Below, piece after piece: positions 35,418 through 45,522 of a stretch of DNA of 64,000 nt. Below the pieces are notes generated by a model that did no database searches, had not been told where the DNA came from, and saw nothing but the letters and a program-made list of their open reading frames with translations. The position numbers and the translations under genes are program-made. Origin of the DNA: Planctomycetota bacterium (GTDB lineage Bacteria > Planctomycetota > PUPC01 > JACPCR01); contig JASLXP010001100.1 in NCBI GenBank assembly GCA_030740295.1, positions 1 through 64,000 on the forward strand, written 5' to 3'. The stretch's first letter is position 1, and the number at the start of each line of letters is the position of its first letter.

Positions 35418-35560
35418 TCCGAGTCCGAGATGGCGATAAGTGAAACGTTCGTGATCGATACCGAGCTGGTGGATGACTGTCGCGTTGAAGGCACGGATAT
35501 GGACACCGTCCTTAATGATGTTGCATGAGTCATCGGTCTCACCGTATTCCATGCCGGCCC
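35418..35560 (-). pseudogene. Remnant of a DUF1501-family gene (C-terminal part)
   Basis: On the minus strand this stretch reads GMEYGETDD, then KDGVHIRAFNATVIHQLG and IDHERFTYRHLGL. That is the conserved C-terminus of DUF1501 proteins, sulfatase-like proteins abundant in Planctomycetota. No start or upstream body exists, and the frame runs into antisense of the sulfatase. It is a leftover of a deleted gene. The rest of the 35418-35731 gap carries no other feature I recognise apart from the presumptive promoter of the AsmA-like gene. Confidence 0.7.
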
Positions 35561-35731
35561 TGACACGGCCAGGCTCAGTAACATTGGGGTCTTGCATATC
35601 TGAGAGCTTTTGCTCCGGTGTGTAATTGGTCCGGGTTCCTAGCGTGTACCTCCCGTCTCGCATTCCTTGAATCAGATGGATGCTCTGGCAAGGATGGCGG
35701 ATACTCGACCTCAGGAGTGCAAGGCAAAGTT

Positions 35732-38700
35732 ATGGATGAGAAAGAAAACACTGATCAGAAAACCCAGGCCAAGAAAAGCCTGCTGAGCCGCATAGGCAAA
35801 GTGGTGGCGATCCTGATCGGTGTGCTGATAGCTCTCATACTGGTGGTGAAGGCACTCATCAACGGGGGCGTATTCGATGAGCGAATCAAATCGTATGCTC
35901 TCGATCGATTTCGTATCCAGGTCGACTACGACCGCGTGAACTGGTCGATCCCGTTTTCATTCAAGGTCTTCAAACCGAGTGTCGTGGCTGCAGAGGCAGG
36001 AGGCAGCGCGGCGCCGATAGCGTGCGATCAGGTGAAGGTCCGCCTTGCCCGAAGTGGCGGAGAATGGTCGATCAGCGATCTCGAGGTCACCGGCTTGGAA
36101 ATCTCACTCGAACTGAATGACGAGTGGCAAGTGCAGCGTTTGCCGGGCGATCTGCAGTTCGCCTTTCCGGATCTAATAAAAGAAGGACAAGACGATGAAC
36201 AGACTGCCGAGCTGAAGGCACTGCCGGCCCTGGGAGTGATTGGCGCGCTTCACATGTTTCAGAAACTTGGTGTGACGGATTCCGAGATCACCATCGGCTT
36301 ACCTGAGGCGAGAGAGATTACGGTCACCGATATTCAGGTCGAATCCAAGACCGAAGACGAGATCCTGGTTGGGACGATGACCGCGACTGTACGTGCGGCA
36401 AGATCGGACTTAATGACCCGGTTGGAGCTTCACGAAGATGACATCAGATTTGCCGTGGCCGAAGGAAAGAGCCTCAGGATGGACAGCCATCTTGCCATCG
36501 CCGATGGCAAGATGGCTGTCCGCGTAACTGCGAACGAATGCGTACTTTCGAAGTATCGCGAACTGGCTCAGTTCGCCGGCCTGGACATGCCACGGGCAGA
36601 CGGTGCGCTCTATGGCACATGCGCCGGTGAACTGAATCTCTTCGATGTGTTTCTGAATCGCGGGACGGTGAAGATGAACCCAGCGATGAGCGTTGTTAAA
36701 GGTTCTTTGGTTATTCCAGATTCTGGAACGCTCAAGGCGGCCGCATTGAATCTCGAAGGGAACATTGAGTACAGCCTTCCGGATGGCCGGATTCAGTGGA
36801 GCGGCATCCGGCTCGACACCTCGGAGTTGGAAATCATTCATTCGGACAGGATCATTCATCTGAAAAAAACGGATACACAGTCCAAATCAGGCGAATACCG
36901 CGGCGGCTCATGGAAAGCCGAACTGCAGTCGCAGATCAAAATGGGTGAGCTCGATATTTCGGTTTCGTGCTTACCGGCCGCAGAAGGTGAAACGCTCAAG
37001 ATTCACACCCTCAATGCTGCCTGCCCTGGTGTCGGAAAGGTCGAAGCCGAGCTGACGATCAGCGAATTCAAGAGGCTCACTCACGGTCAGATCTCACTGA
37101 CCAATTTCTTTCCACATGATGCCATCGAACGAATCGCACAGTCCGTGCCCCTGCCGGCCGCCATGACAAAGCTGCCTGCATTTATTCCGGAGGGTGAACT
37201 CAGCATTCATGCGGACCTGAAGAACCTTCCAGTCACTTCAAATGACTGGTTGGCCGACCTGAGAAGCTTGTCGAGCAAAGCCGATATCAAGTCCAGTTTT
37301 CTGCACACGGAAGGTCGCTACGACGGCAGGGCGAAGCTGGATTTCAGCAACGAGGCATTGGAGATCGAAGCATTCGAAATCCAGACCCCGATCGGGAACC
37401 TGCAAATCCAGGGAAGCCTCAGCAGCACATTAAACGAAATCAAAGAAGGCACGATTCAGTTCGCGGATATCGCGCCCGGCGATTATGCCAAAGAGCTCTC
37501 TCTGCCCAAAGAGCTCGAAGAGATCCTTGTCGCATCGACCGGCTCCGGTCATCTGAAATTCGTCAACACCTCTTTGCCCCTGGATGTCCTGGTGGTGACC
37601 CCGGACCGCCCGTTTCCTTTTCGGAACCTGATCGAGCGCTGCGTCATCGAAGGCAGCCTCGAATTGACGGGCCCGGAATCTCTGAAGACTGAGATCGTCT
37701 TTGAAGGAAAGGAGGATGAGCTCGTTCTGAAAAAGTTCATGCTCGATTGGAGAGGATTGGGGCGGCTGGTACTCACCGGCAGTGTGAAGAGAGATCTAGA
37801 AACACTTACCAGCGGCTCGGCAAAGTTGTCCGGCGCTTCCGTACCAAGAATTCAGGAGCTTTTCGGCTCACTTGCTCCTGAGATGAGGATGCTCGAGCTG
37901 AAGGGCGGATTGGACATCGTCACTGAAGTTCATGACTTTCCGCTCATCATTAGAGGCAAAGCACAAAAGGCTGAGGCGACTTTTTCAGTGAGCTTCGACA
38001 AACCTGTTCTCTCACTCAACAAGCAGGATTTTTCGTTCTCTGCTTCAAGCAAACGCTGGCAGGCGAAAGGAAAGGCCCAGACAGTTCTTGGAAAGAGTGG
38101 ATACCGTATCTCCGATCTGAGCACTCGACTGAGTTGTGAAAACACGAGCCTGGTCTCTGGCAAACGATCATTCAAGAGCACCAGGGGAACGACGGACATC
38201 TCCGCAACGGAAGCAGGCGAGGGCCGCTACTCCATAAACAGCACATGGTCTATCGATATCGATCAGGAGACACATACCGGCAGCATCAAGGTCCATGCGA
38301 GCCCTGACCGGATTATCGACATGGAGCAGGCCGTGTTGGAGTGGGACAAAGTCGTGAGGCTGGAAGCCAAAGCCAAAAGGATCGACCTCAAGCTGCTGAC
38401 AGAATCGCTGCAAAATGCCGGAAGAGCATTTCAGAGCGCAGCGGCGGACCTGCGGGTCCTCGACATTGGGAAGCTGCAGTCCTATGTCAGTGAACATCTG
38501 CCACAGGATTTCAAAGCCTTTCAGACGAAAGGGGGTTTGGAGCTCTCGCTGCTCGCAGATAACGCCCCAGCCGATGGAGTTCCTAAACTCATGCTCACCG
38601 TCTCGACGGCCGGTGCAGCGGCCTCAGGCATCATCAAGCCTTTGCGGGAGGTGACCGGCGATTCGCCCGTTGCCTTCACGTTGAAAGGGGAAGCCGAGTT

Positions 38701-40789
38701 GTCCTGCATACCTGACTGGTCTGAACGCTCTTTCCGGGAAATCCAATATTCGTTAACAGGTCTTCATTTGGGAGCGGCGATCCCAATCGAAGAAGAAACG
38801 ATTCACACTTCGATCAATTGCGAGCTGTCCAATAAGTCCATCCAAATCAGCGAGGCCAGTATTCGCTGGCCGAGCGGGGTGGCGGCTGTCCTCAAAGCAA
38901 GTGCCGCCCGTTTCGGCGAGTCACCGAAAAACGATCGGACGGGGCCGCCTGCCGCCTCCTTCACCTTGGGAAAGGACATCCCGCTGGCTGATTTCATCGG
39001 CTTCACGCAACTCAATCCCGTGACCTTTGAACTGCAGAACATCGATATTGCTGAGCTAACCAAGCTGACCAGGCCGTTCGTATCCGGGCTTCTGGATGAG
39101 TACACGCCCAGTGGAAAGTTGAAGCTCAGTTTCAAGACCGGACCGGGCATGTTGATCGGAAAGGAGCTCGCCGTCCTGCAACCGCCTGATGGCGTCACAC
39201 TTCTGCTTGAAATGAGGAAGGCCGGATTACTGCCGATCGACGAAAACAGAGTTGAAGGAATCGAAAACCTCAACCTTGACCTGAAGGCCACACTTTCAAG
39301 ATCAAAAGTGCGCGGCGAGACCGCGGTGGATCTTGATGCAGACATCAAGGCGGACAGTTTTTCAGCCTACAGGGACTTGTTCTTTCTTGATTTCACCAGC
39401 CGAAAGGTTGGGCTCGGTCTGAAGGGACACTTCTTCAGTCCTTCCCATTTTGAAATTGGGGAGGGTAAGTTGTCGCTGTCGGACGCGTTTCAGATCGGTG
39501 TATCAGAGCTCTCGGCGAGGAATGTTGGCAAGCTGTGGTCTCAGATATCAGGGCCGGTGCGCGATGGCGACCAGCGCGAACGAGCATCCTTCAAGACCAG
39601 GCTGTCCATTGATGTCTCCAACAACGATCAACTACTGACGGATCTGCGCGAATCGTTTGGCGAGTCGCTGCATCTCTTGAACCTGTTGGAGCTCACGGGG
39701 AATACGAGTATCGAGACAGAGATTCAGGCAGGCCACGGCGAAGTTCGAACTTGGGGGCGATTCGAGGTCAATGAAGCGGATGCATCCTACGGGCAGACGC
39801 ATCTGGAAGGATTGAACGCAAGCATTCCTTTTGACTTGGGCTGGCCACGGGACCCGCCGAAGCCTTCAACGCCGCTGCCGTTCGGTAAGGTCTCGGTTGA
39901 AACACTGACGTCAGGCATCGTGTTTTTTGAAGACCTCGGGCTATCGCTCAAGCTCGAGGAAAACCGGCTATACACGGAGGAGGTGGACCAACTCTTCTAT
40001 GGTGGCTCGTTGAAGATCAGTCCGATCATGACGAACAGTCTACTGTCCGATGACATCAAGGCTGAAGGCAACTTAAAGGTCGAGGGCATGCAGATACAGC
40101 GGCTGTTGCAGTCGCTGCTTTTGCAGGACTTAAAGGGTGTGGCCCATGTCGACCTCAAGAATATTCGACTCGGTGGCAAGGACCTGAGTCTTGAGGGGAA
40201 TGCCAATCTCCATGTCTTCGACGGCAGTATCGAGGTAACCAATCTGGCGGTGAAGGATCTGTTCTCCAATCTTTCGCGACTGGAGCTCGACCTCGTCGCC
40301 AAAGACCTTTCGCTGGAAGAGGCGACGAATGTGATTCCGGCAGGCGAGATGACGGGCATCCTGGCAGGACACATCAAGGGACTGAAGCTCGATCTTTCAA
40401 CGAGACAGCCGATTCAGTTCGATTCTTCTTTTCGTACAGTGAAGAGGCGCGGAGTGCCGCAGTACATCACGGCTGACGCGGTGAAGACACTGTCGGGGGC
40501 CGAAAAACTGGCGGCCGAGTTCTACAATATCGAGGGGAAGCACCGTTATAAGGCATTTGGCTTTGATGCTTCGCTGAAGAACGACCTGATTCACATCAAG
40601 GGGGTGGACCAGAAAGATGGGCGAGAAGAGATTCTGTCGCCTGCTCTGTTTTCACGGGTGAAGTACTCCGTTCGATTTCCGCAGGAGATCAGGTATCAGG
40701 ATTTCGAGTCGGGAGTGATTCGGGCCTATGAGAGCGTCTTGGATGCGATTGCAGAAGATGGAAGCAAGCCGGATGTAGAGGTGAAATGA
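35732..40789 (+). CDS. Giant AsmA-family-like protein
   Basis: About 1685 residues from the ATG at 35732, shown by an N-terminal cytoplasmic tail of ~20 polar residues and a single signal-anchor helix (VVAILIGVLIALILVVKALI). The remainder is long beta-rich repeat sequence with recurring S/T-hydrophobic alternation, matching AsmA/DUF748/TamB-like architecture (for example SLEGNANLHVFDGSIEVTNL and the AsmA-like C-terminal domain near residue 1450). Such proteins bridge the periplasm and move lipids or assist outer-membrane assembly. The length is well above typical AsmA (~600). Its stop overlaps the start of the next gene (ATGA), so the WD40 protein is translationally coupled. Confidence 0.75.
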   Translation: MDEKENTDQKTQAKKSLLSRIGKVVAILIGVLIALILVVKALINGGVFDERIKSYALDRFRIQVDYDRVNWSIPFSFKVFKPSVVAAEAGGSAAPIACDQVKVRLARSGGEWSISDLEVTGLEISLELNDEWQVQRLPGDLQFAFPDLIKEGQDDEQTAELKALPALGVIGALHMFQKLGVTDSEITIGLPEAREITVTDIQVESKTEDEILVGTMTATVRAARSDLMTRLELHEDDIRFAVAEGKSLRMDSHLAIADGKMAVRVTANECVLSKYRELAQFAGLDMPRADGALYGTCAGELNLFDVFLNRGTVKMNPAMSVVKGSLVIPDSGTLKAAALNLEGNIEYSLPDGRIQWSGIRLDTSELEIIHSDRIIHLKKTDTQSKSGEYRGGSWKAELQSQIKMGELDISVSCLPAAEGETLKIHTLNAACPGVGKVEAELTISEFKRLTHGQISLTNFFPHDAIERIAQSVPLPAAMTKLPAFIPEGELSIHADLKNLPVTSNDWLADLRSLSSKADIKSSFLHTEGRYDGRAKLDFSNEALEIEAFEIQTPIGNLQIQGSLSSTLNEIKEGTIQFADIAPGDYAKELSLPKELEEILVASTGSGHLKFVNTSLPLDVLVVTPDRPFPFRNLIERCVIEGSLELTGPESLKTEIVFEGKEDELVLKKFMLDWRGLGRLVLTGSVKRDLETLTSGSAKLSGASVPRIQELFGSLAPEMRMLELKGGLDIVTEVHDFPLIIRGKAQKAEATFSVSFDKPVLSLNKQDFSFSASSKRWQAKGKAQTVLGKSGYRISDLSTRLSCENTSLVSGKRSFKSTRGTTDISATEAGEGRYSINSTWSIDIDQETHTGSIKVHASPDRIIDMEQAVLEWDKVVRLEAKAKRIDLKLLTESLQNAGRAFQSAAADLRVLDIGKLQSYVSEHLPQDFKAFQTKGGLELSLLADNAPADGVPKLMLTVSTAGAAASGIIKPLREVTGDSPVAFTLKGEAELSCIPDWSERSFREIQYSLTGLHLGAAIPIEEETIHTSINCELSNKSIQISEASIRWPSGVAAVLKASAARFGESPKNDRTGPPAASFTLGKDIPLADFIGFTQLNPVTFELQNIDIAELTKLTRPFVSGLLDEYTPSGKLKLSFKTGPGMLIGKELAVLQPPDGVTLLLEMRKAGLLPIDENRVEGIENLNLDLKATLSRSKVRGETAVDLDADIKADSFSAYRDLFFLDFTSRKVGLGLKGHFFSPSHFEIGEGKLSLSDAFQIGVSELSARNVGKLWSQISGPVRDGDQRERASFKTRLSIDVSNNDQLLTDLRESFGESLHLLNLLELTGNTSIETEIQAGHGEVRTWGRFEVNEADASYGQTHLEGLNASIPFDLGWPRDPPKPSTPLPFGKVSVETLTSGIVFFEDLGLSLKLEENRLYTEEVDQLFYGGSLKISPIMTNSLLSDDIKAEGNLKVEGMQIQRLLQSLLLQDLKGVAHVDLKNIRLGGKDLSLEGNANLHVFDGSIEVTNLAVKDLFSNLSRLELDLVAKDLSLEEATNVIPAGEMTGILAGHIKGLKLDLSTRQPIQFDSSFRTVKRRGVPQYITADAVKTLSGAEKLAAEFYNIEGKHRYKAFGFDASLKNDLIHIKGVDQKDGREEILSPALFSRVKYSVRFPQEIRYQDFESGVIRAYESVLDAIAEDGSKPDVEVK

Positions 40790-41796
40790 TCTTCCATTAC
40801 CTGTTCCCCATTGCGCATTGCGTCATACTGACCTCGCCTCTCTCCGCGGAACGCGCCTCTCCCATCTGGTCGCTCAGATTCTCGCCGGATGGCCAGACGC
40901 TGGCGGTGGGGATTCATCAACAGGTGCTGTTGATCGAAACGGAGAACTGGAAGGTTCGGGGCTCTTTGCCGGATTTCATGGACAGCGTGCGATGCCTTCG
41001 ATACAGCAGGGATGGGAAGCTGCTGATGGTCGGGGGCGGCTATCCGAAAGAGATCGGCGAAGTGGTAATCTTTCAGACCAGCGATCTCGAATACATCGGG
41101 GGCAGTGAGCATCACGTGGATGTAGTCGAAGATCTTGTCCCGCATCCGGGCGGCAAGAAGTACGTCACGGTCAGCATGGATCATTCGGCGATCATCACAG
41201 ACCAGGCGGAAGGCGAGATCCTGAAGATTCTGAAGCACAAAGATCGGGTTTACGCGGCCGCGGTGTCACCGGATGGAAAGTTTGTGATCACCGGTGGTGC
41301 GGACAACGTACTCCGAGTCTGGAACATGAAGGGCGAGCTAGTCACGAGTGTGCAACAACAGAGACTGGCGGTGAGAGGAATACGGTTTCTGTCGGGCGGC
41401 ACTGAGTTTCTTGCTTCACAGGAGGATGGCCGATTGTCGAGATGGGCTCTCAGGCAGACAGGGAACGACAAGTGGGGCCTGAATCGGTTGAAATCCGAAA
41501 AGGCTCACGGTGAGTACGCGGTTCATTCGTTGGCCCTCTTACCGGCAACTAATCGCGCGCTGAGTGCCGGTGCAGACGGGCGATGTGTTTTATGGAACAC
41601 GGATCGGCTGAAACAGATTCGAGAAATCCTCAGTGATGCGGATCAACTTTACGCAGTTGCTGCGAGCCCGGATGGCGCGCTTGCCGCAGCCGGCGGGCGA
41701 TCTGGAAGGCTTCACGTCTTTTCATTGAAGGATGGCAGTCTGGTAAAGACACTTGTGCCGCCTGCGCCGAAGATGGAGGAGATGGAGGAGGAGTGA
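40786..41796 (+). CDS. WD40-repeat protein with signal-like N-terminus
   Basis: A 336-residue protein. The N-terminus (FHYLFPIAHCVILTSPLSA) looks like a signal peptide. At least five WD40-like blades follow, with motifs such as SPDGQTLAVGIHQQVLLIE, SPDGKFVITGGADNVLRVWN, NRALSAGADGRCVLWN and SPDGALAAAGGRSGRLHVF. It is likely a periplasmic scaffold propeller; the tail PKMEEMEEE is acidic. Its start codon overlaps the AsmA-like gene's stop by 4 bases, so the two products are probably made in step and may act together at the cell envelope. No catalytic function can be read from the sequence. Confidence 0.8.
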   Translation: MIFHYLFPIAHCVILTSPLSAERASPIWSLRFSPDGQTLAVGIHQQVLLIETENWKVRGSLPDFMDSVRCLRYSRDGKLLMVGGGYPKEIGEVVIFQTSDLEYIGGSEHHVDVVEDLVPHPGGKKYVTVSMDHSAIITDQAEGEILKILKHKDRVYAAAVSPDGKFVITGGADNVLRVWNMKGELVTSVQQQRLAVRGIRFLSGGTEFLASQEDGRLSRWALRQTGNDKWGLNRLKSEKAHGEYAVHSLALLPATNRALSAGADGRCVLWNTDRLKQIREILSDADQLYAVAASPDGALAAAGGRSGRLHVFSLKDGSLVKTLVPPAPKMEEMEEE

Positions 41797-41871
41797 AAGG
41801 CAAAAAAGGCTTCCATCAAATTCAAGGAAACAACGAATGCGGCAGATCACTCTCCTCCAAATCTCCCGGAA

Positions 41872-44385
41872 CTAATCAAAAGGAATGCCCAGCTTCTCGA
41901 ACCGCTCCTGCAATTTCGCCTTCGCTTCTTTGAAGGGGCGCTTGAGGAATTCCTTGTGATCGTGTTCGCCGTGGTGGTGGGTGACGGTGCCGTGGTCGTA
42001 GTGGCGGGCCGTGTTATCGATATAGGTGAGGCCGCCTTCGATGAGGGTTTTCATGTATGTGGCGCTGTCGAGATCGAAGAGCTCATATTCGCCACCGACC
42101 GCGACGTAGATGGGGCTGGTATGGGCGTGGATGCCGCGGCGCCAGCCATCGTAGTGAGGGATGGTGGTGTAGCCCGGGCCTCCGCAGCGGGCAGCGAGCC
42201 AGGTGTTTTCTTCGACTTTGATTCGGGCTTTGAGCTGGATCTTTTTCGCGCCGTTTTCTCGATTGGCTGAAGCGACTACTTTGCCGTGCTGGACGATCTG
42301 CAGCGTGTGCATGGGGAAGATGGATTGCGCACGGGCTTCGACCTCGACCGTGCCTCCGTTGCCCGTGAGCTTGAGTGTGCTGCCGATTGGCTCGCCGTTG
42401 ACGGTAAACCAGATCATCGGACCGCTGGTCTGGAAGGTGTTGCCACTGCGCAGGCCCTTGAGCCAGTTGTCGTAGGTGAATCCTTCGTCCTCAGGAATGT
42501 GGACGTAGGTGCGGCTGAGGCCGACCGGCACGTCACTGGTCATTTTGTCCGTGCCCCCGCAGATGGGCAGGCGGTAACCGTTGTTCAGGTATCTGTACCA
42601 TTCGCCGTGGTTGTATTCCGAGTGGATGAGGAACTCGACCGCGTCCAGACGATGGGTGGCGACAAGTGTGGCCGGTTCGCAGTTGGGTGTGGGGATGTGC
42701 GGAAGGACGACCAGACCGCCCTGTTCGTGGCATTCGTCCGCCCAGTGCGAAAGTGTCGTTTCAAGGTTGCCGCCCATTTCAGCTTCGCTCGGGCCGTCAG
42801 AGCACCACGGCATGATCTGCTTCTTGATGCCGAGGAGGGTGAGGTGTCCGAGGATGTGCTGACGGTTTTCGGAGCATGCGTAAACGATGCTGCCGCCCTC
42901 CTGGGTGACGCTCGGACGGCCGGTGAATTCCTGAGTATCGGTGAAGAGGTGTCCCCATTGTGATTGGAGGAGGTTAACCACGTTGAGGTCCTCTGCCTGG
43001 CCCTCCCGGTGCGCACCAACGGTGCTAAGGAAGTGCACGTGGGTATCGCCACTGAAGTAACGGTCTTCGTTCATGTGGGCCACGCGCTTGACGCGGACTT
43101 CGAGCTCACGCTGGCCTGGCTTGATGCGGACCCGTTTACGGAGGGGTGTGTATTCGAAGCCGCGGGACACATCCACGTAGACATCGCCGCGGGGTAGCCA
43201 GCCCTGGCAGGTGCCGTCGATGTACGCATACGAAATCTGACCGAGCCGGACGTCGCCGCCGTTGTCGAGATGCCAGCTTCCCATGTCGGACATCACATGC
43301 GAGTGGTGCCCGTGCGGCTGAAACGGGATGCCTTCCGGCGAGCGGAAAGCCACTCGGCAATGGACCGGTTTGCCGGTGTCGTCATCGACCACTGTAGTGT
43401 GCACCCAGTTCTGGCCTCGGTGGACGACCTCGAGCTGGACACGGTCGCTCGCATTGACCTTTCCCTTTTTCTGCAGATCGCCCCAGTTGGCTTTGCCGAG
43501 AGATTTACCGGCACTTTTTACTTCGACGGTCGCGGTCGGCGTGGCTGCGATTTCGACGTAGCTCTTTCTATTTTCGTTTGCCTTTGGCTCACCCCAGCCG
43601 AGTTGGGCATCCTTGAGATGATCCTCCACACCGCCGCCGGGCAGCGGGTATGGGAATGTGCATACGCCGCGATCCACTTCCACCTCCAGGTCGAACGGTC
43701 GTGCCGCGTCGGTTTCTCTGGTGACGGTGATCTGAACTTCCTTTTTGCCTTCTCGATTAAAGGGATACTCGTCCACGTGCGAAAGAGTGACCGCGGCGAT
43801 GAGGAAGCGCGGGCCCTCCGGAATGATCTCGACGGATTCTATGGCCGCGCCTGGATGAGGATTGTTCCAGCAGAAGAGGATGTAGTCTCTCGGCCATGCC
43901 TGATTGACTTCGGTCTGGCGGTTCCCTGCCGTGCCCCACGGGCCGGAGTGCCGATTGGGTTTGCTGTCCGCCTGGTCAGGGACCGAATTCACAGGGAGTT
44001 GCCCCCACGATGCCGGGATGAGGCTGATCTCGAATCGTTCGCGAACCGGGATGCTAATCTTTTTGCCATTAGCGAAATTGAAAACGTACCGCGCGCATGG
44101 GACGCCGATGGGCCCGTTGTTGAAGAGATCGGAATCGAGCAATCGATGCGCGAAGAGGATCTTCTTTGCTTTCTTCTTTATCGGAACAATTACCGATCCG
44201 TTTTTGCAGCCTTTGCCCTTTCCGAGCCCGATGAAGACCTTTTTGGATTTGCCGTCTTTGCCGCCGATCTGAAACGGCAAGCCGCGCAGTGACTGTTTGC
44301 CAGTGGCGGGATTTGCGCCTTTGCCAACAAGGGATGTGGATGCGTTACACAAACGGGCCAGGCTGATGGTTTCGTAATCCTTCAT
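41872..44385 (-). CDS. CehA/McbA-type metallohydrolase (PHP-like)
   Basis: About 837 residues from the ATG at 44385 (MKDYETISLARLCN). An upstream in-frame start adds 59 low-complexity residues from the repeat array, so it is rejected. The N-terminal ~430 residues are beta-rich, with HTTVVDDDTGKPVHCRVAF resembling a CNA-B/carboxypeptidase-regulatory-like domain. The C-terminal metallohydrolase domain carries YFSGDTHVHFLSTVGAHREG (the DxHxH metal site), VYACSENRQHILGHL, VVLPHIPTPNCE and CGGTDKMTSD. CehA and McbA hydrolyse aryl carbamates, but most relatives have unknown substrates. A His-rich tail (HYDHGTVTHHHGEHDHKEF) lies near the end. No signal peptide is apparent. Confidence 0.75.
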   Translation of the reverse strand: MKDYETISLARLCNASTSLVGKGANPATGKQSLRGLPFQIGGKDGKSKKVFIGLGKGKGCKNGSVIVPIKKKAKKILFAHRLLDSDLFNNGPIGVPCARYVFNFANGKKISIPVRERFEISLIPASWGQLPVNSVPDQADSKPNRHSGPWGTAGNRQTEVNQAWPRDYILFCWNNPHPGAAIESVEIIPEGPRFLIAAVTLSHVDEYPFNREGKKEVQITVTRETDAARPFDLEVEVDRGVCTFPYPLPGGGVEDHLKDAQLGWGEPKANENRKSYVEIAATPTATVEVKSAGKSLGKANWGDLQKKGKVNASDRVQLEVVHRGQNWVHTTVVDDDTGKPVHCRVAFRSPEGIPFQPHGHHSHVMSDMGSWHLDNGGDVRLGQISYAYIDGTCQGWLPRGDVYVDVSRGFEYTPLRKRVRIKPGQRELEVRVKRVAHMNEDRYFSGDTHVHFLSTVGAHREGQAEDLNVVNLLQSQWGHLFTDTQEFTGRPSVTQEGGSIVYACSENRQHILGHLTLLGIKKQIMPWCSDGPSEAEMGGNLETTLSHWADECHEQGGLVVLPHIPTPNCEPATLVATHRLDAVEFLIHSEYNHGEWYRYLNNGYRLPICGGTDKMTSDVPVGLSRTYVHIPEDEGFTYDNWLKGLRSGNTFQTSGPMIWFTVNGEPIGSTLKLTGNGGTVEVEARAQSIFPMHTLQIVQHGKVVASANRENGAKKIQLKARIKVEENTWLAARCGGPGYTTIPHYDGWRRGIHAHTSPIYVAVGGEYELFDLDSATYMKTLIEGGLTYIDNTARHYDHGTVTHHHGEHDHKEFLKRPFKEAKAKLQERFEKLGIPFD

Positions 44386-44467
44386 GATTCGTGATGAGAA
44401 ATGAGTAATGAGTAATGGCAGGTTGGCAGTCTGTTTAGTACTTGGTGGATTCGGCGTCAAGGATAAA

Positions 44468-44509
44468 ATGCTGGATGCTGGCCGCTGGCCGCTGGATGCT
44501 GGATGCTGA
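44468..44509. repeat. Heptanucleotide repeat array ATGCTGG/CCGCTGG
   Basis: Six consecutive 7-base units run ATGCTGG, ATGCTGG, CCGCTGG, CCGCTGG, ATGCTGG, ATGCTGA. Related reverse-complement units (CCAGCAT, CCAGAAT, CCAGTAT) lie 90 bases to the right at about 44601-44621 and another GGATGCTGG at 44652. The array fills the gap between two leftward genes (44386-44691), which otherwise holds nothing I recognise. Confidence 0.8.
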
Positions 44510-44691
44510 ACTCGATGCTCGATGTGTGGTGCTGTCGCGTACGGTGCAACAACACAGCTCAAGCCAAACGGTCGGCCCTACACAATTCGCACGCACGGTA
44601 TCCAGCATCCAGAATCCAGTATCACTCTCAACAACGACACATTTCCGTACCGGATGCTGGATGTGGAGATGAGAATACATCGGGCATTCCT

Positions 44692-45522
44692 TCACGGCAG
44701 TTCGTTCGCCACGCTAAGGTAAAAACTGTTCATCCGCTCACGAAATTGCACCGGGGTCTCGCGAGCCAGTGCCTGTTCCAGATCCCACCAGCCGATCTCG
44801 TTGAGGTGATCGGTTTCCTCTAGAGTGCCTTTGAAAAATTCCTCGCGCCACTTGGCGGATTCTACGGACACGAGCCCGTCGTTATCGCCTTCTGCATTCT
44901 GAATGATGTAAGCGGATGGCTTGAGTAGTGTGAGCACCTTCCAGAATGGTTGTCTTCCCGCGTAGGTGCGTACCTCCATCGTTTCAAAACAGGTCTCTTC
45001 GAATTCGCGAACTTCGGGGTCGTTGTTAAACGTGTCGCAGAAATCTGTGGTGAGGCAGTCGAAGCCTGTCAGGTCTACGCCGATTGTTTTTCCCCAAGGC
45101 TTGAGGAAGCCAAGGTTCTTGTTGCCCCAGTCCGCGAAGCTAGTGCCTGCGTGTGGGGTGCTGATGGTGGTGAGCGAGGCGACGTCGCTGTGAATGCGGC
45201 CGCTACTTCGATCTTCGAACAGCATATGCCGGCTGTCGAGGCCGCCCATGCTGTGGGCGATGATGTTCACCTTTTTGTGGCCTTTGTCGAGGATGGTCTT
45301 GATATTGATTCGCAAAGCCTCAGCGCGTTCTTTTACGCCGGCGGCCCAGGGCACGTTTGAATGGTAGACCGTGAATTCTTTCTCCATCAGGTGAGATCGG
45401 ATGCCGCGGAAGTAGTGGTAATGATCCGACCGCGGCTTCTCGTGGTTATCGAGCTCTAGAGCGTTGTTCCATGGCTCGTCAAAGCGGGCGATTCCGTGTG
45501 CGAGGACGATGGGGTGGCTCAT
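44692..45522 (-). CDS. Alpha/beta-hydrolase lipase
   Basis: A 276-residue protein. PIVLAHGIARFD gives the oxyanion-hole strand. The nucleophile elbow is IIAHSMGG with Ser91. STPHAGTSFA follows, as in bacterial family I lipases. The acid is probably in GDNDGLVS (Asp213 or Asp215) and the base His239 in EETDHLNEIGWW. The pattern matches Pseudomonas-type triacylglycerol lipases and related PHB-depolymerase-like esterases. No signal peptide is visible, so the enzyme may be intracellular. It is upstream of and parallel to the metallohydrolase gene, and divergent from the DMT transporter gene. Confidence 0.85.
   Translation of the reverse strand: MSHPIVLAHGIARFDEPWNNALELDNHEKPRSDHYHYFRGIRSHLMEKEFTVYHSNVPWAAGVKERAEALRINIKTILDKGHKKVNIIAHSMGGLDSRHMLFEDRSSGRIHSDVASLTTISTPHAGTSFADWGNKNLGFLKPWGKTIGVDLTGFDCLTTDFCDTFNNDPEVREFEETCFETMEVRTYAGRQPFWKVLTLLKPSAYIIQNAEGDNDGLVSVESAKWREEFFKGTLEETDHLNEIGWWDLEQALARETPVQFRERMNSFYLSVANELP

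Noticed and set aside
43270..44292. 340-codon plus-strand frame
   Set aside because: Antisense of the metallohydrolase gene.
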